A DNA stretch of 33,390 nt from Gammaproteobacteria bacterium (GTDB lineage Bacteria; Pseudomonadota; Gammaproteobacteria; Pseudomonadales; Azotimanducaceae), in assembly GCA_009846005.1 (NCBI GenBank), contig VXYL01000054.1, positions 1-33,390 on the forward strand. The letters run 5' to 3'. The position numbers and the translations under genes were made by a program. Within the stretch, counting starts at the first letter, position 1, and each line of letters begins with the position of its first letter. Under the pieces are notes generated by a model that made no database searches, had not been told where the DNA came from, and worked only from the letters and a program-made list of their open reading frames with translations. Below, in pieces: positions 7,690 to 15,814 of the stretch.

Positions 7690-8669
7690 CCCTGGTGGTA
7701 GAGGATGAACGTATAGCCGATCCACGCGGCGAGCAGTACGACGCCCTCGAACCGGGTGATCACCTTGCGCGAACCGATGCCGAAGGCGAGCAGGACGAGC
7801 AATGCCGTCAACGCGAACATCATGCCGTAGTCCCTCCACAGCACGTGCACGCCGATCGGCTGCGGATCGAGCAGGGCAGGTATCGCCAGAACGGCGAGGA
7901 TATTCAGGATGTTGGAGCCGACCACATTGCCGATGGCGAGTTCCGGATGGCCTTGGCGTGCGGCGGCCACGGTCACGGACAGTTCCGGCAGGCTCGTGCC
8001 CACCGCCACGATCGTCAAGCCGACTACCAGTTCGCTGACACCGAATGTCACGGCCACCACCTCAGCCGCATGGACGAGGACGTGCGCCGAGGCGAGCAGC
8101 ACGGTGAGGCCCACGATGAACCACGCGAGGGACTTCTGTGTCGTCATGTCGGGGAGCTCGGCAAGTTCCGCGTCGAGGTCCGCCGGCGTTGCACGGTTCT
8201 TTCGCCCCAAAAGGTAGAGGATGGCCCCCAATCCCCCAAGCAACACCAGACCGTCCACGACGCCGAGATAGAGGTTGAACAGGCAGACGAGCGTCAGCAG
8301 CGTGGCGCCGATGAGCCACGGCATTTCGTGCTTCAAGGTGGTGTCGGTGAAGGGCAAGGGGCGGACCAGCGCCGTGATGCCAAGTACCAGCCCCATGTTC
8401 GCGATGTTGGAGCCAATCGCGTTGCCGATCGCGATCTCACCGAGGTCGCTTAGGCTTGATTGGATGCCGACCATGATTTCCGGGGCGGACGTGCCGACGG
8501 CGATCGCGGTCAGGCCGATGACGATCTTGGAGACCCCGAGATTCTTTGCCGCTGCCGCCGAGGCGTTGACGAAGCGATCAGCACTCCAGCCGAGCGTGAT
8601 GAACCCGATGATGAGCGTCAGGAACGGGTAGCCCGCAATCAGGGCATGTAGTGAGTCGAGCAACCCCAT
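7686..8669 (-). CDS. yrbG: Na+/Ca2+ exchanger family protein YrbG
   Basis: A 327-residue inner-membrane antiporter of the CaCA family with about ten membrane helices. The two inverted alpha repeats are plain. The first has GTSAPEIMVG and GNAIGSNIANMGLVLG; the second has GTSLPELSV and GNVVGSNILNILAVLA. The acidic residues inside GTSxPE form the cation site in the family. A hydrophilic loop around residues 155-175 separates the halves. In E. coli the same gene opens the yrbG-kdsD-kdsC-lptCAB operon, and it does so here without kdsD. The start ATG is well placed, with divergent ibaG 150 bases away. Which ion it moves in this organism is not shown. Confidence 0.95.
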   Translation of the reverse strand: MGLLDSLHALIAGYPFLTLIIGFITLGWSADRFVNASAAAAKNLGVSKIVIGLTAIAVGTSAPEIMVGIQSSLSDLGEIAIGNAIGSNIANMGLVLGITALVRPLPFTDTTLKHEMPWLIGATLLTLVCLFNLYLGVVDGLVLLGGLGAILYLLGRKNRATPADLDAELAELPDMTTQKSLAWFIVGLTVLLASAHVLVHAAEVVAVTFGVSELVVGLTIVAVGTSLPELSVTVAAARQGHPELAIGNVVGSNILNILAVLAIPALLDPQPIGVHVLWRDYGMMFALTALLVLLAFGIGSRKVITRFEGVVLLAAWIGYTFILYHQG

Positions 8670-8705
8670 GGGCCGTGCTGGGTCCGTTCACTCAAGTGCC
8701 GGTTA

Positions 8706-8737
8706 TGTTACGCAAAGTAACAACGGCTGGTAACCAG
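8706..8737. promoter_or_regulatory. Two adjacent palindromes in the yrbG/ibaG divergent gap
   Basis: The 150-base gap between divergent yrbG and ibaG contains TGTTAC-gcaaa-GTAACA (8706-8722, 6-base perfect arms) and CTGGTAACCAG (8727-8737, 5-base arms). Both share the GTAAC element, so one dimeric regulator could bind both. TATGTT at 8704-8709 could be a -10 box. No regulator can be assigned. The spacing and symmetry are directly visible; the operator role is inference. Confidence 0.35.
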
Positions 8738-8819
8738 TCGGGCGCGACCGCAACCGAAGTCCCCCTGCGCAGAGCAGCGGACGCCGTGCTAAGGTGCGTT
8801 CGCCGATGGCGGAGCCACC

Positions 8820-9047
8820 ATGACCGATGACCTGAAATCGCGCCTCGAAGAGGCGTTCGGCGACGGCAACGTGGACATCGCCGGGGAAGGCAATCGATTC
8901 GAGATCCACATCGTGTCGGCGGCGTTCGACGGCTTGAACCGGGTAAAACGACAGCAGGCGGTGTACGCGGTGATCGGGGAGCTTATAGCCTCCGGTGCCA
9001 TCCACGCTGTCACCATCACGGCGACAACCCCCGACGAGAACACGTGA
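8820..9047 (+). CDS. ibaG: BolA-family protein IbaG
   Basis: A 75-residue BolA/YrbA protein. The fold is recognisable from FEIHIVSAAFDGLNRVKRQQAVYAVIGEL, the conserved helix-turn-helix-like segment (residues 27-55), followed by a C-terminal strand AVTITATTPDE. IbaG proteins pair with monothiol glutaredoxins to bind a [2Fe-2S] cluster; the usual histidine is H29. GGAG at 8810-8813 is the ribosome site. An upstream ATG at 8805 opens only a five-codon reading frame that ends on the ibaG start (ATGA). The stop overlaps the GTG of hisD. In relatives murA and hisG lie between these two genes, and the mla operon lies upstream; none is present. Confidence 0.93.
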   Translation: MTDDLKSRLEEAFGDGNVDIAGEGNRFEIHIVSAAFDGLNRVKRQQAVYAVIGELIASGAIHAVTITATTPDENT

Positions 9048-10360
9048 TTCGACGCCTGAACACCGCCGACGCGCGGTTCCACGACCAACTCGATGCGCTG
9101 CTCTCCTGGGAGGCTCGGGAATCTGCAGAGGTTGCGCGAACGGCCGCGGACATCGTGGCCGAGGTTCGCGTTGACGGAGACGCGGCGTTGACGCGATTGA
9201 CGCGCCGGCACGATGCCCTGAACGTCGTGTCCGTCGAGGACCTGGAAGTCGACCCGGATGAGCTTGGGCGAAGTCTCGAACGCCTGCCGGTCGCAGACCG
9301 CGATGCATTGCGTTTGGCAGCGGATCGAATACGCACCTACCACGAGCGCCAGCCGCGCGGCGACTTCAGCTATACGGACGAACTCGGCAACGTCCTCGGG
9401 CAACGCACCACGCCGCTGGACAGTGTCGGCGTCTACATCCCGGGTGGCCAGGCGGCGTATCCGTCGACGGTGTTGATGACCGTCATCCCCGCCCGGGTGG
9501 CGGGGGTTTGCAAGGTCGTTGCGACCGTGCCGACACCACGGGGCGAGCGCAACGACCACGTCTTGGCCGCGATGGCGATCGCAGGCGTGGACCGGGTGTT
9601 CACGATCGGCGGCGCACAAGCCATTGCCGCACTTGCCTTCGGCACCGCGACGGTGCCCCGGGTGGACAAGATCGTCGGTCCCGGCGGTGTTTTCGTTGCC
9701 GCCGCCAAGCGGCTTGTGTTCGGGCCGGCGGGCATCGATCTCATTGCCGGCCCGAGCGAGATCCTCGTCATTGCCGACGGCAGCGTGGACCCGCGCTGGA
9801 CCGCCCTCGACCTGCTCTCCCAGGCGGAGCACGATTCCGATGCGCAAGCTATCTTGGTCTCGCCCGACTCGGGATGCCTCGACCAGGTACAGGCGGCCGT
9901 CGACAATTTGGTCGACACGCTGCCGCGTGCGGGAATCGTCCGCCAATCGTTGCGAGAACGCGGCGCGCTGATCGAGGTTCGAGATTTGGCAGAGGCATGC
10001 GAGGTCGCAAACCGCATTGCGCCCGAGCATCTCGAACTGGCCGTGCAGGACCCCGAAGCGTTGCTGCCGACCATCCGGCACGCGGGCGCGATCTTCCTAG
10101 GTGCCCACGCCGCAGAGGTGTTCGGTGACTACGTGGCCGGTCCAAGCCATGTATTGCCGACCTTCGGCACGGCCCGCTACGCTTCGCCGCTCGGCGTGCC
10201 GGACTTCGTAAAGCGCACGTCGATCATCGGCGGTCACGAGGCCTCCGTTCAAGGTCTTGCCCGGGTCGCGGCGAACATCGCCGACGCGGAGGGACTCGCG
10301 GCGCACGGGCTCGCCGCACGGGCCCGGGTCGCCGGCTACGACGATAACCGATCTTCTTGA
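9044..10360 (+). CDS. hisD: Histidinol dehydrogenase HisD
   Basis: A 438-residue zinc enzyme that oxidises histidinol to histidine in two NAD-dependent steps. Conserved blocks are GVYIPGGQAAYPS, IDLIAGPSEIL, the zinc-binding SQAEHDSDAQ, the catalytic pair E-H in RIAPEHLEL, GDYVAGPSHVLPT, and the C-terminal histidine in LAAHGLAARAR. The length is typical. It starts with GTG overlapping the ibaG stop (GTGA), so it is coupled to ibaG. The NAD-site segment reads VGPGGVFVAAAKR, where family members usually have VGPGNAYVA. hisG, its usual upstream neighbour, and hisC downstream are not here. The start might be read at a later codon, but nothing better is visible. Confidence 0.97.
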   Translation: MIRRLNTADARFHDQLDALLSWEARESAEVARTAADIVAEVRVDGDAALTRLTRRHDALNVVSVEDLEVDPDELGRSLERLPVADRDALRLAADRIRTYHERQPRGDFSYTDELGNVLGQRTTPLDSVGVYIPGGQAAYPSTVLMTVIPARVAGVCKVVATVPTPRGERNDHVLAAMAIAGVDRVFTIGGAQAIAALAFGTATVPRVDKIVGPGGVFVAAAKRLVFGPAGIDLIAGPSEILVIADGSVDPRWTALDLLSQAEHDSDAQAILVSPDSGCLDQVQAAVDNLVDTLPRAGIVRQSLRERGALIEVRDLAEACEVANRIAPEHLELAVQDPEALLPTIRHAGAIFLGAHAAEVFGDYVAGPSHVLPTFGTARYASPLGVPDFVKRTSIIGGHEASVQGLARVAANIADAEGLAAHGLAARARVAGYDDNRSS

Positions 10361-10395
10361 CCGTCGGGAATGGTTGTCACGCGAGCCCGAATCTG

Positions 10396-11532
10396 ATGCC
10401 GCCAGGGCGTCCTCCGCTTGTCGATCCGAGTTGCACCTCGCCCGCCTTGACGCCAGCCGAGGCCCATTGCCGCAATGTGCGCAACGGATTCGCGGCGGAC
10501 CCTGCCCAGTTCGCCTTGGCTAGCCGTCTCACCGAACTTCGGGATCGCCTGACGGCGTCCGACGAGGGCTCCCGAGTCGAGCAGTGGTTGCGCCGGGCGT
10601 TTCGGCGTCCTCCGGAGACCGTCTCGGGCCTGTACCTCTGGGGTGACGTGGGTCGCGGCAAGACTTACCTGATGGACCTGTTCCACGAGACCTTGCCGGT
10701 CGTGCGCAAACGGCGTTTCCACTTCCACCGCTTCATGCAGCGCGTCCATGCGGACCTGCGGGCCCTGGAAGGCCGCACGGACCCATTGAAGACGGTTGCC
10801 GAGGGTTTCGCGGCGGATGCGCGCGTGCTCTGTTTCGACGAGTTCTTCGTGTCGGATATCGGCGATGCGATGATCCTCGGCGAGCTACTCAAACACCTCT
10901 TCGAGCACCAAGTCACCTTGGTGGCCACGTCCAACGTGGCACCGGCCAAACTCTATGAGAACGGCCTGCAACGGCGCCGCTTTCTGCCCGCCATCGACTT
11001 GATCCAACGACATACGGACGTTGTCCATGTGGGCGGCGAGACTGACTACCGTCTACGGGTATTCAAGCGTGGAGACGTCTATCGGACCGACGGAAGGACC
11101 ACGGACCTTCTCGACAGTTTTCGCGCACTGTGCCACGCCGATCCGGCGGAGGATGAAGACTTGATCATCAACGACCGGCCAATCCGGGCGAGGTACTGTG
11201 CCGAGGATGCGGTCTGGTTCGACTTCGATGCACTATGCCGGGGGCCGCGTAGCCAGAATGACTACATCGAACTGGCGAGGTTGTTTTCCACGGTGGTTGT
11301 TGACGGCGTTCCCTTGTTCAACGCCGAAGCGGAGAGCGAAAACGCTGCGCGCCGCTTCATCAGCTTGGTGGACGAGTTCTACGATCGCAACGTAAAGGTC
11401 CTGTTTTCGGCAGCGGCGCCAGTCGACGCGCTGTATGGTGGCAGTTTGCTCACGATGGAATTCGAGCGCACCAGAAGCCGCATCGTGGAAATGCAGAGTG
11501 ATGCCTATCTGCGACGCATGCACCGTCCGTAG
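10396..11532 (+). CDS. zapE: Cell-division ATPase ZapE (AFG1 family)
   Basis: A 378-residue AAA+-like ATPase of the ZapE/AFG1 family, which acts at the Z-ring late in division. Walker A is LWGDVGRGKTYLMD and Walker B VLCFDEFFVSDI. Further family blocks are KRRFHFHRFM, TLVATSNV, NGLQRRRFLPAID and ARRFISLVDEFYDRNVKV. The end YLRRMH matches the E. coli C-terminus. The ATG at 10396 is chosen by homology of length. A TTG at 10357 overlapping the hisD stop (TTGA) is the alternative, adding 13 residues. The TAG stop lies in the head of a hairpin repeat that follows. zapE next to rplM-rpsI is conserved in gammaproteobacteria, but here a dioxygenase gene separates them. Confidence 0.95.
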   Translation: MPPGRPPLVDPSCTSPALTPAEAHCRNVRNGFAADPAQFALASRLTELRDRLTASDEGSRVEQWLRRAFRRPPETVSGLYLWGDVGRGKTYLMDLFHETLPVVRKRRFHFHRFMQRVHADLRALEGRTDPLKTVAEGFAADARVLCFDEFFVSDIGDAMILGELLKHLFEHQVTLVATSNVAPAKLYENGLQRRRFLPAIDLIQRHTDVVHVGGETDYRLRVFKRGDVYRTDGRTTDLLDSFRALCHADPAEDEDLIINDRPIRARYCAEDAVWFDFDALCRGPRSQNDYIELARLFSTVVVDGVPLFNAEAESENAARRFISLVDEFYDRNVKVLFSAAAPVDALYGGSLLTMEFERTRSRIVEMQSDAYLRRMHRP

Positions 11533-11553
11533 GGGCGACCCTCGTGGTCGCCC
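11529..11553 (+). repeat. Hairpin repeat, GCGACC-stem form, at the zapE stop codon
   Basis: The head GTAGGGG is followed by the inverted pair GGGCGACC / GGTCGCCC around a 5-base loop (CTCGT here, CTTGT in most copies). The head contains the zapE stop TAG (11530-11532). The following bases up to about 11590 are GC-rich and contain no gene. The hairpin could also end or protect the zapE transcript, but there is no run of T for a classic terminator. Confidence 0.75.
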
Positions 11554-11667
11554 GCACGAGCCTAGCGGGCCCGCCAGGGCGTCCGCCGCGTGGCTTCGGG
11601 TCACTGAACCACCGATGCACTGATCGCGACCAGTCGCGTATCCTGCCGGTGGTCCGAGGGAAGGCCG

Positions 11668-12762
11668 ATGACGTACGAGACAGTGTTCGAGCCGGAGGAA
11701 TTCGATACCGCGTTCGACGCGGCATTGGCCAACTGCACCGAACTCACCCGCGACGAGGCGGCGCGCTTCGTCGAGCACGGCCATGTTGTGGTCAAGGCGG
11801 CTTTTCCAAAGCAGATGGCGGACTTCACGTGCGAGAGTGCTTGGACGGAGCTTCAGGCGAACTACGGCGCCGAGCGAACCGACCCGGAAACCTGGAATAG
11901 CGTGCCCACGCGTCTGGATTGGAAGCCGGGCCACGTGCGCACGCAGGGCAGCGGGGCGCGCTTCCTCTTAAAGACCCACGCGCCGCGCGCGTTCGCTGCT
12001 CAGGCGGACGTGATCGGCGGGGCCGGCCGGCTTCCGGACGACGGCGATTCCCTGTTCTGGGCTGATGCCGCTGTCGGCAACCTCCGGGTACCCGACGGCC
12101 CGGCCTGGCAACCGCCGGCAGCGCGCCAGCCGGGTTGGCACAAGGACGGCTATCACTTCCGCCACTTCATCAACTCGCCGGAGCAGGGTCTTCTCACCGT
12201 ACCCATCTATACGGACATCCTGCCACGAAGCGGCGGCACGTTCATCGCCCGAGATTCCATAGCCCCGGTCGCGCGGCTGCTTGCCCAATGCCCGGCAGGG
12301 GTACATCCCGACGGCACGCAGGCGGGCTACCTCATACCGGGCCTGATCGAACAATGCTCGGATTTCGCGGAACTGACCGGCGAGGCGGGCGATGTCGTTC
12401 TGGTGCATCCCTACATGCTTCACCGGGTGAGCGTGAATGCGTCGGACCGCCCGCGGTTCATCGCCAACATGCCCGTTGTACTCGCCGAGCCGATGTGTTT
12501 CGCCCGCCCGCCCGGCGATGCCTATTCGCTTGTCGAACTGGCGGTGCTACGGGCGTTGAACGTCCCGCGGTTCGACTTTACACAGACCCGGGCCGCGCTT
12601 CGCGTACAGCCTTTCTCCTTTCGCGACGAAGCGGAAGCAGCCAAACAGCGCCGGTTGGTTGAACGCGAGATGGAGGAGATGGCCGGGCGTGGAATCGTTG
12701 TGCCCGATTGGGGGAGGGACTTCGGCTACATGTCCAAGACCGAGCTGGCGTCCAGCGCATAG
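11668..12762 (+). CDS. Phytanoyl-CoA dioxygenase (PhyH)-family oxygenase
   Basis: A 364-residue Fe(II)/2-oxoglutarate oxygenase. H158 and D160 in [11 protein letters not shown] and H252 in HPYMLHRVS form the iron triad, and R261 or R263 in DRPRF would bind 2-oxoglutarate. It differs clearly from the dioxygenase at 2536: there is no beta-rich N-terminal extension, and the C-terminal tail is basic and helical (about 305-340). The ribosome site GAGGGAAGG precedes the ATG at 11668. It sits alone between two repeat clusters, inside the otherwise conserved zapE-rplM junction, which suggests later insertion. Its TAG stop lies in a repeat head. The substrate is unknown. Confidence 0.85.
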   Translation: MTYETVFEPEEFDTAFDAALANCTELTRDEAARFVEHGHVVVKAAFPKQMADFTCESAWTELQANYGAERTDPETWNSVPTRLDWKPGHVRTQGSGARFLLKTHAPRAFAAQADVIGGAGRLPDDGDSLFWADAAVGNLRVPDGPAWQPPAARQPGWHKDGYHFRHFINSPEQGLLTVPIYTDILPRSGGTFIARDSIAPVARLLAQCPAGVHPDGTQAGYLIPGLIEQCSDFAELTGEAGDVVLVHPYMLHRVSVNASDRPRFIANMPVVLAEPMCFARPPGDAYSLVELAVLRALNVPRFDFTQTRAALRVQPFSFRDEAEAAKQRRLVEREMEEMAGRGIVVPDWGRDFGYMSKTELASSA

Positions 12763-12800
12763 GGGCGACGCTAACGCGCCCGTCGGGGCGCGTTGTCGCC
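12760..12800 (+). repeat. Long nested hairpin at the stop codon of the second dioxygenase gene; possible terminator
   Basis: Starting on the TAG stop, TAGGGGCGAC leads into a two-part stem. The outer arms are GGCGAC (12764-12769) and GTCGCC (12795-12800); the inner arms are AACGCGCC (12773-12780) and GGCGCGTT (12787-12794), with three unpaired bases on one side. The head is the same as in the GCGACC-stem repeats, but the interior is different. No T-run follows, so factor-independent termination is doubtful. An effect on mRNA stability is possible. Confidence 0.7.
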
Positions 12801-12826
12801 TGCCGGACTACCTGGTCTCGGCGCTG

Positions 12827-12880
12827 GACGGGACAAGCCGTCCCCTACGGGTCGTTGCGGGACGGGACAGGCCCGTCCTC
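12827..12880 (-). repeat. Two minus-oriented copies of the ACGGG-stem hairpin repeat
   Basis: Read on the minus strand, 12847-12827 gives GTAGGGGACGGCTTGTCCC..., one G short of the usual stem. The second copy, 12880-12859, has GGACGGGCCTGTCCCGTCC. They fill the gap between the second dioxygenase gene and the rplM promoter region. Both resemble the copies near 28015, 30121 and 33309. Confidence 0.7.
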
Positions 12881-12911
12881 TCGGGTTATTGGTTTTCGGG
12901 GCCATCCAGGG

Positions 12912-12940
12912 TTGTCCGGCGTGGGCCACAAGCGTAGGAT
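12912..12940 (+). promoter_or_regulatory. Candidate promoter of rplM-rpsI
   Basis: TTGTCC (12912-12917) and TAGGAT (12935-12940) are separated by exactly 17 bases, and each matches 4 of 6 consensus positions. A start near 12947 would leave a leader of about 30 bases before the rplM ATG. It lies just after the repeats that isolate this operon from the dioxygenase gene, where a promoter is needed. Confidence 0.4.
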
Positions 12941-12977
12941 GCGCGCCTTCGCGTTTCGGATGCCCGACAGCCCGTCG

Positions 12978-13406
12978 ATGAAGACCGTCAGCACGCGCCG
13001 CGAGGACGCAGCACACGATTGGTACGTGGTGGATGCCGAGGGCAAGACCCTGGGTCGCCTGGCGTCGGGCATTGCCCATCGGCTGCGCGGCAAGCACAAG
13101 GCGACCTACACGCCGCATGTGGACACGGGCGACTACATTGTCGTCGTCAACGCCGAGAAGGTGCGTGTTACGGGCACCAAGGAGACAGACAAGATCTACT
13201 ACCGGCATTCGGGCTATCCCGGCGGCATCAAGGCAACGCCGCTCAACAAGATGCGTGCCGACCACCCGGAGCGGCTGATCGGCAACGCGGTTCGCGGGAT
13301 GATGCCCAAGAACCCCCTCGGTCGGGCCATGCTGCGCAAGCTCAAGGTCTATGCCGGACCGTCGCATCCGCATGCTGCACAGCAACCTAAGACGCTTGAT
13401 CTGTAA
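12978..13406 (+). CDS. rplM: 50S ribosomal protein L13
   Basis: A 142-residue protein with exactly the E. coli length. Signature segments are [47 protein letters not shown] and [15 protein letters not shown], ending [12 protein letters not shown]13 is an early assembly protein of the large subunit. The frame is open upstream, but only the ATG at 12978 (MKTVSTRRE) fits the family; there is no obvious Shine-Dalgarno. rpsI follows after 35 bases, the universal pairing. Confidence 0.98.
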   Translation: MKTVSTRREDAAHDWYVVDAEGKTLGRLASGIAHRLRGKHKATYTPHVDTGDYIVVVNAEKVRVTGTKETDKIYYRHSGYPGGIKATPLNKMRADHPERLIGNAVRGMMPKNPLGRAMLRKLKVYAGPSHPHAAQQPKTLDL

Positions 13407-13441
13407 CGGTATCGCACCGACGCTAACGGGAAAGCACTTCG

Positions 13442-13831
13442 ATGGCAGAAACGAACTACGGCACGGGCCGACGCAAGACTTCGACGGCCCGGGTCTTCCT
13501 AGCCGAAGGAATGGGCCGGATCTTTGTCAACCGCCGACCCATTGACGAGTACTTCGGTCGGGAGACTGCGCGGATGATCGTGCGCCAGCCCCTGGACACG
13601 GTGGGCGCGGTGGACAGTCTCGATGTCCAGGTGACCGTCAAGGGCGGCGGGGCATCCGGGCAAGCGGGAGCGATACGCCATGGCATCGCCAGGGCGCTGG
13701 TGGAACGCGACGAGGAACTACGCGGGCCGTTGCGCAAGGCAGGTTTCCTGACCCGCGACGCCAGGGAGGTCGAGCGCAAGAAGGTGGGTCTGCGCAAGGC
13801 GAGGAAGCGCCCGCAATACTCGAAGCGCTAG
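13442..13831 (+). CDS. rpsI: 30S ribosomal protein S9
   Basis: A 129-residue protein beginning [16 protein letters not shown] and ending in the basic tail [17 protein letters not shown], whose last residue contacts P-site t[19 protein letters not shown] is the central family signature. It is co-transcribed with rplM. Around 13826-13835 the stop codon lies in the short palindrome GCGCTAGCGC. The gap to petA is about 100 bases and may hold a separate petA promoter (TAGTAT at 13880 is a weak -10 candidate with no -35). Confidence 0.98.
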   Translation: MAETNYGTGRRKTSTARVFLAEGMGRIFVNRRPIDEYFGRETARMIVRQPLDTVGAVDSLDVQVTVKGGGASGQAGAIRHGIARALVERDEELRGPLRKAGFLTRDAREVERKKVGLRKARKRPQYSKR

Positions 13832-13930
13832 CGCGTCCTCCGGGGCACGCGAGACGGAATGCTGTAGCGGGCGGTGTGTTAGTATTTCCCTACCCCATCC
13901 CCCACGAGCCGCATCGACCCGAGTAACCGC

Positions 13931-14557
13931 GTGAGCATCGATAAAGACGCTACGAGCGTGGAGAGCAAGGGCCGGCGCTACTTCCTGATTGGCATGACCT
14001 CGGCCGCGTCGGTGGCCGGGGCCATCGGCGCGGCGGTGCCTTTCGTCAAGTCGTGGACGCCGAGCGCAAAGGCGCGCTCGGCCGGCGCGCCGAAGATCTG
14101 CGATATCTCGCGGCTTCGTCCGGGGGAGATGCTCGCGCCGATGCCGGCCTGGCGCGGCAAGCCGTGCTTCATCGTGGGCCGGACCGCAAGCGACGTCGCG
14201 CGGCTCGAGACCGAGCAGGACGATCTTGCCGATGCCGCGTCAGACGACCTCGCCCGGCAGCCCGCCTACGCTCGCAATCCCTGGCGTTCGCGGCGACCCG
14301 AACTCGGCGTCTATATCGGTATCTGCACCCATCTTGGCTGTTCGCCGAAGCACCGACCGGAACAGGGCGATTTCTACTGCCCGTGTCACGGCTCGCGGTT
14401 CGATCTTGCCGGTCGGGTGGTCAAGGGTGTGCCGGCGCCGGACAACCTGGACGTGCCTCCGTACTCCTATCTTTCGGATACCGAGATCATCATCGGCGTC
14501 GACGAAGAGGATCTGGCTGCGGCAACGGACGTAGACGACGCGCCGGAGCGGGCGTAA
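13931..14557 (+). CDS. petA: Cytochrome bc1 complex Rieske iron-sulfur subunit
   Basis: A 208-residue Rieske protein. The [2Fe-2S] ligands are C132 and H134 in CTHLGC and C150 and H153 in CPCHGS; C137 and C152 form the disulfide. The N-terminus has a twin-arginine-like GRRYFLIG before a single membrane helix (about 18-40), so Tat export with a retained anchor is expected. An insertion around residues 88-122 (acidic, then PWRSRRPELGVYIG) is typical for proteobacterial members. The GTG start at 13931 is chosen because it precedes the twin-arginine region by a usual distance; the ribosome site is poor. petB begins directly after the stop. Confidence 0.96.
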   Translation: MSIDKDATSVESKGRRYFLIGMTSAASVAGAIGAAVPFVKSWTPSAKARSAGAPKICDISRLRPGEMLAPMPAWRGKPCFIVGRTASDVARLETEQDDLADAASDDLARQPAYARNPWRSRRPELGVYIGICTHLGCSPKHRPEQGDFYCPCHGSRFDLAGRVVKGVPAPDNLDVPPYSYLSDTEIIIGVDEEDLAAATDVDDAPERA

Positions 14558-15814
14558 GTGGCCGTTGGTTCCATGCGAGGACCGTTGACGCGCCTGATGG
14601 CGTGGGTCGACGACCGTTTTCCGCTGACGCGGACGATGGAAGACCACGCCACCAAGTACTACGCCCCGAAAAACGTCAACTTCTGGTACCTGTTTGGCGC
14701 CCTCAGCATGGTGGTGCTGGTCATGCAGTTGCTCACCGGGTTGTGGCTCACCATGTCCTACGTGCCGTCCGGCGAGGGGGCTTTCGCATCCGTCGAGTAC
14801 ATCATGCGCGATGTCGAGCACGGCGACCTCATCCGCCTGGCACACTCCACCGGCGCGTCCGCGTTCTTCGCCGTCGTGTACCTGCACATGTTCCGCGCCC
14901 TGGCCTACGGTTCCTACCGCAAGCCGCGGGAATTGCTTTGGCTCATCGGCATGGCGATCTACCTCGTCCTGATGGCGGAGGGCTTCTTCGGCTATCTTCT
15001 GGTGTGGGGCAACATGTCGTACTGGGCCGGACAGGTGATCGTCTCGCTGGTCGGCGCGATACCCTTTTTCGGCGAGGGCCTGATGGAATGGGTACGGGGC
15101 GACTACGGCATCTCGGACATCACCCTGAACCGGTTCTTCGCCCTCCATGTCGTGGCACTGCCGATCGCGCTGATCGGACTGGTGTTCATCCACATCGTGG
15201 CCCTGCACCACGTCGGATCCAACAATCCCGACGGCATCGAGATCAAGGATCACAAGGACGACAAGGGCGTGCCGCTGGACGGCATCCCGTTCCATCCCTA
15301 CTGCACGGTGCACGACTTCCAGGCGACGGTGGCATTCCTGTTCGTGTTCTGCGCGATCATGTTCTTCGCGCCGGAGATGTTCGGCTACTTCCTGGAGAAG
15401 CCGAATTTCGAGCAGGCCGACCCGTTGAAGACGCCGGACGTGATCGCGCCGGTCTGGTACTACACGCCGTTCTATTCGATGCTGCGTGCGACGACCTTCC
15501 CGATGTTCGGGCTAGCCGCCAAGTTCTGGGGTCTGGTGGTGATGGGCACCGCCATCCTGATCCCCGCGATGCTGCCGTGGCTCGACAGGAGTCCGGTCAA
15601 GTCGATGCGCTACAAGGGGCTGGTGTCGAAGGTGATGCTTGCGCTGCTCATCGTGAGCTTCTTCATCCTTGGCTACCTCGGCACGATCCACACCACGCCG
15701 CTGACCACGGCAATCGCGCAGGTCTGCACGCTGATCTACTTCGCCTACTTCGTGCTCATGCCTTGGTACACGCGCGTTGAAAAGACCAAGACGCCACCGG
15801 AGCGTGTGACGTGA
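14558..15814 (+). CDS. petB: Cytochrome b subunit of the bc1 complex
   Basis: A 418-residue membrane protein with eight expected helices. The heme ligands are H96 and H110 in helix B and H197 and H212 in helix D, each pair 14-15 residues apart. The Qo-site motif usually written PEWY is PVWY here (298-301, in IAPVWYYTPFYSMLR), a variant I associate with some beta- and gammaproteobacteria. It oxidises quinol and passes electrons to petA and petC while moving protons. GTG at 14558 immediately follows the petA TAA. An ATG at 14573 would remove five residues and cannot be excluded. The stop overlaps petC. Confidence 0.97.
   Translation: MAVGSMRGPLTRLMAWVDDRFPLTRTMEDHATKYYAPKNVNFWYLFGALSMVVLVMQLLTGLWLTMSYVPSGEGAFASVEYIMRDVEHGDLIRLAHSTGASAFFAVVYLHMFRALAYGSYRKPRELLWLIGMAIYLVLMAEGFFGYLLVWGNMSYWAGQVIVSLVGAIPFFGEGLMEWVRGDYGISDITLNRFFALHVVALPIALIGLVFIHIVALHHVGSNNPDGIEIKDHKDDKGVPLDGIPFHPYCTVHDFQATVAFLFVFCAIMFFAPEMFGYFLEKPNFEQADPLKTPDVIAPVWYYTPFYSMLRATTFPMFGLAAKFWGLVVMGTAILIPAMLPWLDRSPVKSMRYKGLVSKVMLALLIVSFFILGYLGTIHTTPLTTAIAQVCTLIYFAYFVLMPWYTRVEKTKTPPERVT

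Noticed and set aside
14053-15780. A 575-codon plus-strand frame across petA and petB
   Set aside because: It is a shadow frame of two certain genes and its translation is low-complexity Arg/Gly/Ala.
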